Of a stretch of DNA of 64,000 nucleotides, positions 8,988-18,017 are shown piece by piece. Position 1 is the first letter of the stretch. Every line of letters starts with the position of its first letter. Made by a program: the position numbers and the translations under genes. Below the pieces are notes generated by a model. That model worked only from the letters and a program-made list of their open reading frames with translations. It ran no database searches and was not told the DNA's origin. The stretch covers positions 56,833 to 120,832 of the forward strand of contig JABLXQ010000041.1 in NCBI GenBank assembly GCA_013178375.1, given 5' to 3'. The DNA is from Gammaproteobacteria bacterium. Lineage in GTDB: Bacteria > Pseudomonadota > Gammaproteobacteria > Pseudomonadales > Ketobacteraceae.

Positions 8988-9440
8988 TTATTTTTGTGCT
9001 GATTGTGCTGCGGTGAGTTCCAGCAGTTTGACGCTGAGTTTGACGAAATCCGCCGAGGTGACGATGCCCACCAGTTTTCCATCCACCACCACCGGCAGGC
9101 AACCGTGTTTGCTTTCCAGAAAATACTGGCCTGCGGTGAGCAGCGGCAGTTGCGGTTGCACGGTTTCGGCATCGCGGCTCATGACCTGCGTGATGGGAAT
9201 GCGCGCTTCGGCATGTTCCAGTGCGGCCAGCCCCTGGGTGCCGGCGATGGTGAAAGCCTGCCGCAGCACTTCTTTCTGGGTGACGAGGCCCAGAAATTCG
9301 CCACTCTGGCTGTCCACTACCGGCATGTGACGGATATGGTGGTCGCGCATGAGTTTGTGGGCGGTGGCCAGGGTGTCCTGCTCGGTGCAGGTCAGCACCT
9401 GGGTGGCCATGATGTCCTGGGTTGTGCGGGGGATGCCCAT
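8988..9440 (-). CDS. Tandem CBS-domain protein
   Basis: A 150-residue stand-alone protein made of two CBS domains (about residues 8-65 and 80-140), with repeated cores IRHMPVVD..GEFLGLVT and GCLPVVVDGKLVGIVTSADF. CBS pairs bind adenosine nucleotides and act as energy or ligand sensors on partner proteins. The ATG at 9440 is preceded by AAGGAG at good spacing, which rules out the longer upstream frame. It lies 14 bases before the SDR gene and 141 bases after the TonB-receptor gene on the same strand. The partner is unknown; the SDR enzyme is the natural candidate by context. Confidence 0.9.
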   Translation of the reverse strand: MGIPRTTQDIMATQVLTCTEQDTLATAHKLMRDHHIRHMPVVDSQSGEFLGLVTQKEVLRQAFTIAGTQGLAALEHAEARIPITQVMSRDAETVQPQLPLLTAGQYFLESKHGCLPVVVDGKLVGIVTSADFVKLSVKLLELTAAQSAQK

Positions 9441-9581
9441 GGTTTTTCTCCTTCGTTGTGCCGGTGTCGTGGCGGCGCTCGTTCTAAGAATAGACGCTGA
9501 AACGGAGGTGGGCGGGAAGGCAAATCCTGTTGCGCGGAGGGGAGCCGTCGCAGACAGGATCAACGTAATGACGTAATGGAG

Positions 9582-11636
9582 TTACTCCGGTCGCCAGGTG
9601 GCCTGCAGGTGAACGGAGCGGGCCATCTCGGTGCGATAGGGGCCCTGGATGGTGTCCTGGAATTCGGTGCGGGGCGAGGCAAACAGATCGCGTCCTACCA
9701 GGGCCAGATCCACTTCCGGTGTGGCGCGATAACCCAGACGCATATCCATGTCGGTATAGGCCTCGATCTCGTCGTTGGGCAACTCATCCATGTATTTCAC
9801 GGTCCAGTCGAATTCCCACTGCTCGCCCAGTTCATGTTGCGAGCGCAGCATGGCCTGGTGCAGGGGAGACTGGTCGCTCAATTCCGACGCGCCCAGGCCG
9901 CTGTGGCCTTCATCCGGTTCAACCACCAGGTTGAAATAGGAATAGGTCAGCTTCAGTTGCCAGGCCGTGAAGGGAGCCCAGTTCGCAGCCATTTCGAAAC
10001 CGGAGGAATGGGCTTCCGCGTCATTGCCGTAGATCAGGTTCACGATGCCGATGTACACGGGGGGTGTCTGGGGCCTCAGTGTCAGGGCAGGTGAATCGGT
10101 GCTGAACGTTCTCAGGTTGTGGTATTCGTTGTAGTAGGTGGTGGCGTCGATGAATACCGTGGGCGTTATCTGGTGACGGTAACCAAGTTCATAGGAAAGA
10201 ACCGATTCCGATTCATATTCAGGATTGCCCTTCAGTGAGCCGTAAATGATCCCATCTGTGTAAATGGCCCCGGCAGGAATGCTGGCGACATAGTCGATGA
10301 CGCTCTGTTCGAGGCTGGCAGGCACGCTGTTGTTGAGGGTGATTTCCCGGCTTGCCCGCGAGGGGGTTGCGATGGCGCGGGAAACCGCGGCCCACAGTGT
10401 CAGATCACTGTCTGGCGTGAACAGGAAGCGGGCCGTGGGCTGGTATTCAAAATCGGTGAAGGCCGTCGATTCCAGCTTCACGCCCAGAATGGTGGCGAAC
10501 TTGTCCGTGAAGCTGATTTCGTCCTGGATGAACATCGTACCCTGATCGTAATCCAGGTCCGGCTCTTCCAGATCAAAGGCGTCGGTGCCTTCGAAATGAT
10601 CGCTGATGTAACGATAGTTCAGGCCCAGGGTGAGCCGGTTCAGGCTCATCTGGTGCAAGTTGTACTGGTAATCGATATCGACGGTGGTGCGACGGTAGGC
10701 GTATGTACTTTCGTTGCGGTCGGTCCAGTCCACGTAGGTTTGCAGTTCCTGGGAATCGCCGTTGGCGAAGGGGCGCTGCCAGCGAAACAGCAAATTGGCG
10801 TTGTCGCTGCCTATGTTCTCCATGAATTCCGGTATCTGGGAGGCGACGTAGGGATGCAGGGAAATATTGATGTTCTTCTTGATCTGCTGATAGTCGCTCT
10901 GCAAGGTAAACCGGTCAGCGTCACCGTTATCCCAATCGCTGCGAAAGCCTGCTGAACTGGCCTGGTAGTCGTCTTCTGCACTTTCACCCGTGGCAGCATC
11001 GATGGACTGGTCGCGATCGCGGTACTGGCCATACACACGCACTGTGCCGCTGCCATAGTCATGTCCCGTTCGGGCGCGGACAAAGCCGTTTTCCACATCG
11101 CCGGCACCGGCAGTAAGCAACTGGCCCTGGGTGTCGGCGCTGTGTTTGGTGATGATGTTGATGACGCCGTTCACCGCGTTGGAACCCCACACGCTGCTGC
11201 CGGGGCCGCGAATGACTTCGATGCGGTCGATGTCCTCGAGCATGGGCATTTCCGCATCCCAGTAAACGCCCGAGTAGAGGGGCGTGTAGACGCTGCGGCC
11301 GTCCACCATCACCAGCAGTTTGTTGGCGAACTGGCTCTGGAATCCGCGCACGGTGACGGCCCAGGTGGATGCACTGATGCGTGCCACTTCCACACCGGGC
11401 GCCTGGCGCAGGATTTCCGGTAACGTGGTGGCGCCGGAGCGACGGATGTCGTCCTGGGAAATGACGTGCATGGCGGCAGCGGTATCTGCCAGGGTCCGTG
11501 GCCGCTTGGTGGCGGACACGACTTCGAGGTTCATAAGTTGGGTCAGGTTAAGGCCGAACAAATCCCCATCAGAATCGGCCAGGGTTGTGGTGCAGAGTGG
11601 AGCAATGGCGAGCGCAAGCACGGTTTTTTTTATCAT
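9582..11636 (-). CDS. TonB-dependent outer-membrane receptor
   Basis: This 684-residue outer-membrane protein has a signal peptide (MIKKTVLALAIAPLCTTTLA). A plug domain follows, with LTQLMNLEVVSATKRP, DDIRRSGATTLPEILRQAPGV, VMVDGRSVY and IEVIRGPGSSVWGSNAVNGVINI. The rest is a long beta-barrel with aromatic/acidic alternating strands. It imports a bound ligand across the outer membrane using TonB energy. The LTxLMNLEV plug start is typical of the group often seen next to signalling or metabolic genes and not of classic siderophore receptors, so the ligand is open. The ATG at 11636 begins the signal peptide; the frame extends upstream without support. Confidence 0.9.
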   Translation of the reverse strand: MIKKTVLALAIAPLCTTTLADSDGDLFGLNLTQLMNLEVVSATKRPRTLADTAAAMHVISQDDIRRSGATTLPEILRQAPGVEVARISASTWAVTVRGFQSQFANKLLVMVDGRSVYTPLYSGVYWDAEMPMLEDIDRIEVIRGPGSSVWGSNAVNGVINIITKHSADTQGQLLTAGAGDVENGFVRARTGHDYGSGTVRVYGQYRDRDQSIDAATGESAEDDYQASSAGFRSDWDNGDADRFTLQSDYQQIKKNINISLHPYVASQIPEFMENIGSDNANLLFRWQRPFANGDSQELQTYVDWTDRNESTYAYRRTTVDIDYQYNLHQMSLNRLTLGLNYRYISDHFEGTDAFDLEEPDLDYDQGTMFIQDEISFTDKFATILGVKLESTAFTDFEYQPTARFLFTPDSDLTLWAAVSRAIATPSRASREITLNNSVPASLEQSVIDYVASIPAGAIYTDGIIYGSLKGNPEYESESVLSYELGYRHQITPTVFIDATTYYNEYHNLRTFSTDSPALTLRPQTPPVYIGIVNLIYGNDAEAHSSGFEMAANWAPFTAWQLKLTYSYFNLVVEPDEGHSGLGASELSDQSPLHQAMLRSQHELGEQWEFDWTVKYMDELPNDEIEAYTDMDMRLGYRATPEVDLALVGRDLFASPRTEFQDTIQGPYRTEMARSVHLQATWRPE

Positions 11637-11808
11637 GTCTGACAACCATTCAAGTGGGGGAACAGTTATGTCGTTTTTTACTATGCGGCTTTGAGTATAT
11701 GCAGCAAATGGAATAGTGCGCAATTTTTATGAGCCCTGCGCGGCGGTCGGAATTGTAATGAGAGATTTTATTCAGAGTTCGCAGACGGCGACCATGTGGT
11801 CCCGGATT

Positions 11809-13155
11809 TCAGGCCGGGCTGGGACTGGTGTGCGTGGTGGAATCCGGTTCGGAAATCCAGTCGCGCAAATTCAGAAAAGGCTTTTCCACCAGCAGCCAGC
11901 ACAGGATTCCCACCAGGATTGAAAGCAGTAGCGACAGCAAGAATCCCAGCAGCAGGGTGTACACGACCAGCGTGCCGGAGGTCAGCAACGTCAGCGCCTG
12001 CAGGTTGGCCTGCACATTCGCCAGCGCAAACCCGATGATCATCAGGTGGGTCAGGTACATGGAATAGGTCAGCTGGCTGAAGGGTTGCCAGCCGCGCCAG
12101 CTGAGGAAGCGTGCCAGCAGGTTCGGACGCCGCAGGTTGAGAAAACTCCGCAGCATGAACCAGCTTACGGTCAGGGCGAACAGATTGTGGTGGCTGACCA
12201 GATAAGCCTGCAGAAATCCGCCGGGTTCGCCGTGAACGCTCTGGTTGACCGGGTAGAACAGCAGCCACAGGAACAGCAGCAGGGCGCCCGCATCCAGCGC
12301 GCGAAACTGACCGGTGTGCTGGCTGAACCAGTGTGCCAGAGCGGGGCGCCGGTGCAGGTAAAGCCAGGCCGTCATCACACCCAGCACGAATGGCCCGTAG
12401 CGGGTGAGCAGATTGTCGTAGAGCTTTTCGTAGTAGATGTCTGAAATGCCGGGTGTCGCCAGCAGATTCTGCATCGAATGCAGTCGCAATTCCGGAAACC
12501 AGAAAACCACCAGCGCGCGGATCGCAAAAGACAACAGCAGCAGGCCGGTCATCCAGCGCCAGAAATGCCGTCCCGGCGCCCGTCCCAGCCACAACAGTGC
12601 CAGCGGCAGTGCCAGATAGAACTGTTCTTCCACCGCCAGCGTCCAGGTCCAGCGCATGGCCATGTCGTCCACCGGCAGGAAATTGTTGATGTACAGCAGA
12701 TTGGCCCAGAGCATGTCGGCATTGCTGCCGGCACCCCACCAGTACAGCAGCGCGATCAGGGCATAGACGGGCGTCAGGCGCAGGTAGCGGCGAAAATAGA
12801 AGCGGGGCAGGTCGATATCGCCTGTTTTATGGATTTCCCGCAACAGGATCAGCCCGATCAGAAAGCCGCTGACCACAAAAAACAGATCCACCGCCTTGTC
12901 GGCATTCCACACCCACCAGAGTGACAGCGGCGCCTGGTCAGCCAGCAGGAAGAACTGTTGCTTGTCGATTTTGAGCGCGTACACCAGCACGGTGTGGAAG
13001 GCCAGTATCCAGGCGAAACTGAAAAAGCGCAGGCCGTTGATCAGGTGGAACGTGGAATGATCCTGGCGGTACAACGCGGCAAAATTCGCGGGCACCGACC
13101 AGCAACGCAAGAGGGTTGCCATCCTGGTTGGCAGCCGGACTGTTACCACGGGCAT
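11809..13155 (-). CDS. Acyltransferase 3 family membrane protein (OafA/YrhL-like)
   Basis: A multi-spanning inner-membrane protein of about 448 residues with the acyltransferase-3 layout. It opens with HLINGLRFFSFAWILAFHT near residues 55-75, where the family His sits in the first membrane helix, and continues with about ten hydrophobic helices. Such enzymes transfer acyl groups to sugars of lipopolysaccharide, exopolysaccharide or glycans. The ATG at 13155 is preceded by GAGG (in minus-strand reading), favouring it over an in-frame start 60 bases upstream. No polysaccharide genes are nearby, so the acceptor is unknown. Confidence 0.85.
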   Translation of the reverse strand: MPVVTVRLPTRMATLLRCWSVPANFAALYRQDHSTFHLINGLRFFSFAWILAFHTVLVYALKIDKQQFFLLADQAPLSLWWVWNADKAVDLFFVVSGFLIGLILLREIHKTGDIDLPRFYFRRYLRLTPVYALIALLYWWGAGSNADMLWANLLYINNFLPVDDMAMRWTWTLAVEEQFYLALPLALLWLGRAPGRHFWRWMTGLLLLSFAIRALVVFWFPELRLHSMQNLLATPGISDIYYEKLYDNLLTRYGPFVLGVMTAWLYLHRRPALAHWFSQHTGQFRALDAGALLLFLWLLFYPVNQSVHGEPGGFLQAYLVSHHNLFALTVSWFMLRSFLNLRRPNLLARFLSWRGWQPFSQLTYSMYLTHLMIIGFALANVQANLQALTLLTSGTLVVYTLLLGFLLSLLLSILVGILCWLLVEKPFLNLRDWISEPDSTTHTSPSPA

Positions 13156-13287
13156 GGTCGTCCTCGGTCTTATTTGTTTTTGTGTGAGACAAAATACTAA
13201 AGTAGTCTCAGGCATGGCTCAAGGCAATTCTGCGCTCACGGCCATTCTGTGGCGCGGTTTGCAACCCGGGATTGCGACGGCTGCCGG

Positions 13288-14865
13288 TCAGGGCTGATCG
13301 ATGCCGTGCAGGCGGTCGTCCGCCAGTTTGAGCATGCTGGAGCGGCCGCTGGATTCGGAATAGCACGCGCAGCCGATGTTTATCTGGTTGTCGCGAAAGC
13401 CTTCCTGCTGCAGGCGCTGGTAGAGGGGATTCAGATCCCAGGTAAAGGATTTCTGGGTCAGCACCACGAATTCGTCGCCGCCAATGCGGTACACGTTGTG
13501 GTTGCCGGTCTGTTGCTGCAGCCAGTTGCCCACCAGGGTCAGCAGGCGGTCGCCTTCGCGCATGCCGCGGGTGGCATTGGTCTGGCGCAGGCTCACCAGA
13601 TCAAAGAAGGTGAGATAGAAATCCTTCAGGATGCCTTCCTTGCAGTAGGCTTCCCAGGCCCGCACGTCGCGCTCGAAGGCGCTGCGGTTGGGCATGCGGG
13701 TCACGGGATCGGTGGCGGTGCGGGTGTCCTGTTGCGGGCGTTGCCGCTGCAGCAGGTTCACGCGCTCGATCAATCCCATCATGAAGGCGAACATCGCCAG
13801 CACCTGGCAGCGGGTCGCCAGCAGGATGTCGTTTTCGATGATCTGCAATTGCAGCATCTGGTCCAGCAGGTAAAAGAATCCGCAAAGGATCAGCAGGGCG
13901 GTGCCGGCCAGGAAAAAACGGTTGGCGGCAAAGCCGGTCCAGGTGCGCCAGATGGCACAGCCCAGCATGGCCGCCACGCTCAGGCCCAGCATCCATTGCA
14001 GCAGCAGCGGATAATAATGGGCCGGCAGCAGCAGGCCCGCGATTCCGGCGGCCACTGCCAGCACGGCAAGCCCGTCCAGCAGACGCGCCAGTGGTTGGGG
14101 ATGATACAGGTTCAGATAAGTGCGGCTGAACATCAGCCCGGCAGCGGCGGCGGTGAACAACGGCAGATAGAGCAGCGCCACCGATGGCCCTGCCGACAAC
14201 CCGTACAGCAGCAGTTTTGCCTGCGCCGACCAGGCCAGCGCGCCCGACAACTGGAACAGCGCCGACCAGAACCAGGCCCAGTCCCGGGTGGGAATGAAGA
14301 TCAGCAGCTGATACACCGACAGGATCACCAGGGCACCGATGGCGATCAGCAACTGGGTGTTGTAGCTGAATGCCTTCTGCTGGTATTCAGCCTGCGGCAG
14401 GATCGCGAAGACCGGCGTCGACGCGCCCACGTTGCTGTGAATGTACACCCACAGATGAGTGACGCTGCCAGACGGCAGTTCCAGCGGCAGGCCATAGCGC
14501 AGATCGAACGGCCAGAGTTTCTGAAAACCCTGCCGGGCGATCTGGTGACGGTTGCCGGTCTGGGCGTGCACCACCAGCTGGTCGGCGATGATGTTGCCGG
14601 TATCGAGGGTCCAGCGAATTTCCCGCGTATGGTTGACCACGCTGAAGCGCACCCAGTATTCGGTTTGCGCCCGCGACAGTTCGGTCAGCGGCAGCAGTTG
14701 CGCCGGTTCGGGTACGGCCAGCTGCGCGTTGACCGGCTCGCTGGTGGTGAACAGGGCATCGCGGATTTTCAGGAAATATTCGCGCGGATTGGAGATTTCC
14801 ACCGTGTCGGCACAGGCACTGCCCGCAACCAGCAGGGCAATCAGCAGGAAGGCCAGGTTACGCAT
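13288..14865 (-). CDS. 7TMR-DISM diguanylate cyclase (GGDEF protein)
   Basis: A 525-residue membrane protein with a signal peptide (MRNLAFLLIALLVAGSACA) and a periplasmic 7TMR-DISM extracellular domain of about 170 residues. Seven membrane helices occupy about 185-375, and a cytoplasmic GGDEF domain carries GGDEF at about 457-461. The cyclase likely makes c-di-GMP from two GTP. The metal-binding Asp in FFDLVSL, the Asn in RQTN and the Asp in REGDRLL are kept, but no RxxD product-inhibition site is seen upstream of GGDEF. The ATG lies 8 bases inside the end of the preceding MASE1 kinase gene, so the two are translated together and probably share one signalling circuit. Confidence 0.9.
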   Translation of the reverse strand: MRNLAFLLIALLVAGSACADTVEISNPREYFLKIRDALFTTSEPVNAQLAVPEPAQLLPLTELSRAQTEYWVRFSVVNHTREIRWTLDTGNIIADQLVVHAQTGNRHQIARQGFQKLWPFDLRYGLPLELPSGSVTHLWVYIHSNVGASTPVFAILPQAEYQQKAFSYNTQLLIAIGALVILSVYQLLIFIPTRDWAWFWSALFQLSGALAWSAQAKLLLYGLSAGPSVALLYLPLFTAAAAGLMFSRTYLNLYHPQPLARLLDGLAVLAVAAGIAGLLLPAHYYPLLLQWMLGLSVAAMLGCAIWRTWTGFAANRFFLAGTALLILCGFFYLLDQMLQLQIIENDILLATRCQVLAMFAFMMGLIERVNLLQRQRPQQDTRTATDPVTRMPNRSAFERDVRAWEAYCKEGILKDFYLTFFDLVSLRQTNATRGMREGDRLLTLVGNWLQQQTGNHNVYRIGGDEFVVLTQKSFTWDLNPLYQRLQQEGFRDNQINIGCACYSESSGRSSMLKLADDRLHGIDQP

Positions 14866-17212
14866 CGTCCGGGTCCGGTGTGTTGGAATGCAGGGGGAAC
14901 TGGACATGGAATGTGCTGCCATGTCCGGGGCTGGATTCGACGCCGATGGTACCGCCCAGGCGGGCGGTCAGCAACGCCGCGATGGACAACCCCAGGCCAC
15001 TGCCTTCAATGGTTTTAAGCTGCACTTCCTTCGCCCGCGTGTAGGCCACGAACAGGGAGTTGCGGATGTCGTCCGGGATGCCGTTGCCGGTGTCGATGAT
15101 ATTGATACGGCAGTACTCGCGGTTTTTTTCATGCAGTTTCACCAGCTCCACAGTGACGCTGCCCTGGTCGGTGTACTTGATGGCATTGACCAGCAGGTTG
15201 GACAGAATCTGGGTGAGGCGCACCGGATCAGTCTGCAATACCAGCGGCCGCTGGTGGAAGCGCGTGATCAGGGCGAGGCCCTTGTCGGTGCAATCATCCT
15301 CCAGATTGCGGCAGAGGTTGGTCAGCAGTTCCTGTACCGGCACCTCCGTCTCCTGGATGTCCAGTTCGCCGGCTTCAATCCGCGACAGATCCAGCAGATC
15401 ATTGATCAGGTTCAGTAACATTTTGCCGTTGCGCAGCGCCGCATACAGCCCTTCGCGCTCGCGCTCGTTCAGGCGGTCCGGGGCGGATTTCAGCAGGCGC
15501 CGGCTGAAACCGATGATGGCATTGAGCGGCGTGCGCAGTTCGTGCGACATGTTGGCCAGGAACAGGTTCTTGTGCTGGTTGGCCTGCAGCAGTTCATTGC
15601 GGATGCGCTCCAGTTCGTTTTTCTGCTGCTGCAGTTCCAGGGTGCGCTGATCCACCATGCGCGCGGTGGCGTCCTGCTGGCCGGTGATGATCATCAGCAG
15701 ATTGCCCAGCAGGCTGCTGAACAGCACGCCGCCTGTGAGTACCATCCAGACGTACCAGGTGGAATTGTGGTCCAGGTAGCGCTTGTCGAGCGGGAAAATC
15801 ACTTTCCAGGACTGGTCGGCGATTTTCAGGTCATGGACGACACGGGTGCCCCTTGGTTCCACCAGCGGTTCAGCATGCCCGGTTTCGCCGCTCTGGTTCA
15901 TCAGCACTTGCTGCATGTCCTGGTCCATGATGGTGAAGGAAATCGCCTTGCGGTGGGCGGTGGGCATCACGGTGTCCACCAGCGCGCTGAAGCGCACGAT
16001 TTCCAGCATCAGGCTGCGTTCACCAGAGACGTGGTGCTGCAGCGGTTCGAAGATCAGCACCGCCGGTGAACTGCCGTTGTCCTGCACCAGTTGCAGCGCA
16101 GTACTGGCCGCGAACTGGCCGCTTGCCTGTGCCCGCCTGATCGCATCCAGCCGGGCCGGATGCGAACCCAGGTCCAGTCCCAGCGCTTTCAGGTTGCGCT
16201 GCAACGGTTCCACCAGAATCACCGGATAATAGAGCGGCCGCTGGCTTGCCGTAACCAGCTCGCCGCCGGCGCCGATCTCGGTGAAACGGAAATGGGGGAA
16301 GCCTTCCGCCTGCAGCTGCGCCTCAATGGTTTCGCGCCGCTCAAGCGGTACCTCCGGAATCCATTCCAGTGCGGCAATGCTGGGCGTGGTGGCCAGAATG
16401 CCGGCGGTGAAGGATGCGAATTCCTCCCGGGTGACGGATTCCGACGCATTATGGAAACGCTGCAAGGATGCGAGGACGCCGAGCACCGTGTCGATCTGGC
16501 CGCTGAGCTCATGCATGATGTCGTCCGATTCGTTGCCCAGGTGTTCCAGAATGCGGTTGCGCTCGTATTTCTGGGTGGTGACGAAGAGCAGCATTACCAG
16601 CAGGAACATCAGCAGCATGGGTATGGCCACCCAGTTCTTGCGCAGCCCGGTGATGTAGGGGCTGGGTGTGGCGATCAGCAGCAACAGCGAGGTGAAGAAG
16701 AATACGCCGATGGTGTCGCCCACCCACCAGTTGAACCAGGCATAGGCAATCGAGTGCAGTTCCTGCAGGCCGAATGCCAGCAGCACGATATTGCCCAGGG
16801 TGGCGTTGATGCTGCAGCCGACCAGGCCGCCCAGCAGGTTGACGGCGAAGATCTGGCGCGGATGGTCGAAGCGCCAGGGCGGCTGGGTGACGCGCAGGAT
16901 CAGCCAGCGCGAACCGATGGCCTGTGCCGCCGCACCCGCGCCAATCAGGAACGCCACGGCGGTGGATTCCACCATTTGCGGCAGGCCATTGGTGTTCAGG
17001 CCGATAGTGAGGTTCACCCCGAACGACCCCAGCAATACGCCGGGCCAGCAACGTGGCCCCCACAGCAGCAATGCCGCCAGCGCCAGGCCGGCCGGCGGCC
17101 ACAGGGGCGAGGCATAACCAGGTGGAATCGCCAGCAGCAGACCGATCCGCCCCATTACGAAATAGGCCACCGCCACCAGCGGGATTTGCCAGTGCAGCGG
17201 CAGGGTTCGCAA
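14858..17212 (-). CDS. MASE1-CHASE sensor histidine kinase
   Basis: A 784-residue membrane sensor kinase. Residues 1-about 215 are a MASE1 multi-helix domain (WPPAGLALAALLLWG, NWWVGDTIGV). A periplasmic CHASE domain spans about 250-430 (ALEWIPEVPL...FPHFRFTEIG), followed by a membrane helix near 490-515. The intact H-box SHELRTPLN has its His near 556. The ATPase domain has an N-box LVNAIKYTDQG, G1 DTGNGIP and G2 GSGLGLSIA. It should autophosphorylate on His. No receiver domain is attached and no response regulator is adjacent. It lies 26 bases after an unknown gene and overlaps the GGDEF gene, suggesting input control of c-di-GMP. Confidence 0.93.
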   Translation of the reverse strand: MRTLPLHWQIPLVAVAYFVMGRIGLLLAIPPGYASPLWPPAGLALAALLLWGPRCWPGVLLGSFGVNLTIGLNTNGLPQMVESTAVAFLIGAGAAAQAIGSRWLILRVTQPPWRFDHPRQIFAVNLLGGLVGCSINATLGNIVLLAFGLQELHSIAYAWFNWWVGDTIGVFFFTSLLLLIATPSPYITGLRKNWVAIPMLLMFLLVMLLFVTTQKYERNRILEHLGNESDDIMHELSGQIDTVLGVLASLQRFHNASESVTREEFASFTAGILATTPSIAALEWIPEVPLERRETIEAQLQAEGFPHFRFTEIGAGGELVTASQRPLYYPVILVEPLQRNLKALGLDLGSHPARLDAIRRAQASGQFAASTALQLVQDNGSSPAVLIFEPLQHHVSGERSLMLEIVRFSALVDTVMPTAHRKAISFTIMDQDMQQVLMNQSGETGHAEPLVEPRGTRVVHDLKIADQSWKVIFPLDKRYLDHNSTWYVWMVLTGGVLFSSLLGNLLMIITGQQDATARMVDQRTLELQQQKNELERIRNELLQANQHKNLFLANMSHELRTPLNAIIGFSRRLLKSAPDRLNEREREGLYAALRNGKMLLNLINDLLDLSRIEAGELDIQETEVPVQELLTNLCRNLEDDCTDKGLALITRFHQRPLVLQTDPVRLTQILSNLLVNAIKYTDQGSVTVELVKLHEKNREYCRINIIDTGNGIPDDIRNSLFVAYTRAKEVQLKTIEGSGLGLSIAALLTARLGGTIGVESSPGHGSTFHVQFPLHSNTPDPDDA

Positions 17213-17238
17213 CTCGGTTGATGCAGTGGCGGTCAGGG

Positions 17239-17964
17239 TCAGACGTCCTTGGGCATTTCGAAATTCAGTTCGTTGATATGCGGCTTGAACAGAAACGCCA
17301 GCTGTTGCAGCGACTGGTTGAGGGTGGGCAGGAACGACTGGGCAAAGATGTCCAGAATCGTCAGCGCGTTCAGCGTGGATTCCGACGCCGACGCCCGCCG
17401 CAACCGCTTCGCGATCTGCTGGTTCACCTGGTGAATGTTTTCATAAACCTGTTTCAGATCCGAAAAATGGCTGCCTTGCTCCGGGTCTGCCGGATCGAAA
17501 AACTGGAAGAACAGGAAAGTGGCGCAGGCGCGGAACAGGGTTTCGTCCTGGGTGGCGAAGGGCAGGTGGAACCAGGCCATCGGTTTGAAAAAGCCGGTGT
17601 GCGGGCAGCCGCTGGTGGCCATGATCAGACCGATCAGCGAGCGGTAGGCATCCTGCACCGTGGTGTAGCTTTCGATGGTCATGTTGTCCTTGTGCACGCG
17701 GATCTGCACCGATTCGAACGCCGGATGCGGCGCGAAGCTGAGGATCGGCGCGATGCGCAAGGCCAGCGGGCAGTATTCGGTGACGCTGGATTTCAGCGGG
17801 CAGATGCTGCATTTGTCCACATCGAGCCTGGCCCACTCCGGCGGCAGGCCGACGGGCACCGGGTGCTCCAGCGTGTCCGGGTCCATGTCGATCTGGTACT
17901 GGAATTCCTCGCCGGATTTGAAAATGAATTCGTAGCGGACGCGTTTGCTGTATTTTTTATCCAT
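17239..17964 (-). CDS. Conserved hypothetical protein with CxxC motif
   Basis: I do not recognise a functional family for this 241-residue soluble protein. It has an N-terminal beta-rich part (RVRYEFIFKSGEEFQYQIDM) and a Cys cluster, CSICPLKSSVTEYC at about 52-65. A further Cys-Pro pair follows (SGCPH near 119), and the C-terminus is helical with Gln-rich LNQSLQQLAFLFKPHINELNF. The Cys spacing could hold a metal or a redox disulfide. It is the first gene of a minus-strand operon, 26 bases upstream of the MASE1 histidine kinase, and is transcribed divergently from tmcA across only 53 bases. A role in the kinase/cyclase signalling pathway is possible but only inferred from position. Confidence 0.75.
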   Translation of the reverse strand: MDKKYSKRVRYEFIFKSGEEFQYQIDMDPDTLEHPVPVGLPPEWARLDVDKCSICPLKSSVTEYCPLALRIAPILSFAPHPAFESVQIRVHKDNMTIESYTTVQDAYRSLIGLIMATSGCPHTGFFKPMAWFHLPFATQDETLFRACATFLFFQFFDPADPEQGSHFSDLKQVYENIHQVNQQIAKRLRRASASESTLNALTILDIFAQSFLPTLNQSLQQLAFLFKPHINELNFEMPKDV

Positions 17965-18017
17965 GAGAAGATGCTTCCTGATCCAAGCCTTTCTTCAGTA
18001 TAGGTAATTTCCGCCAT

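Noticed and set aside
13249..15018. 589-codon plus-strand open frame opposite the GGDEF protein
   Set aside because: It is antisense to a well-supported 7TMR-DISM GGDEF gene, with compositionally biased Gln/Arg/His-rich translation.
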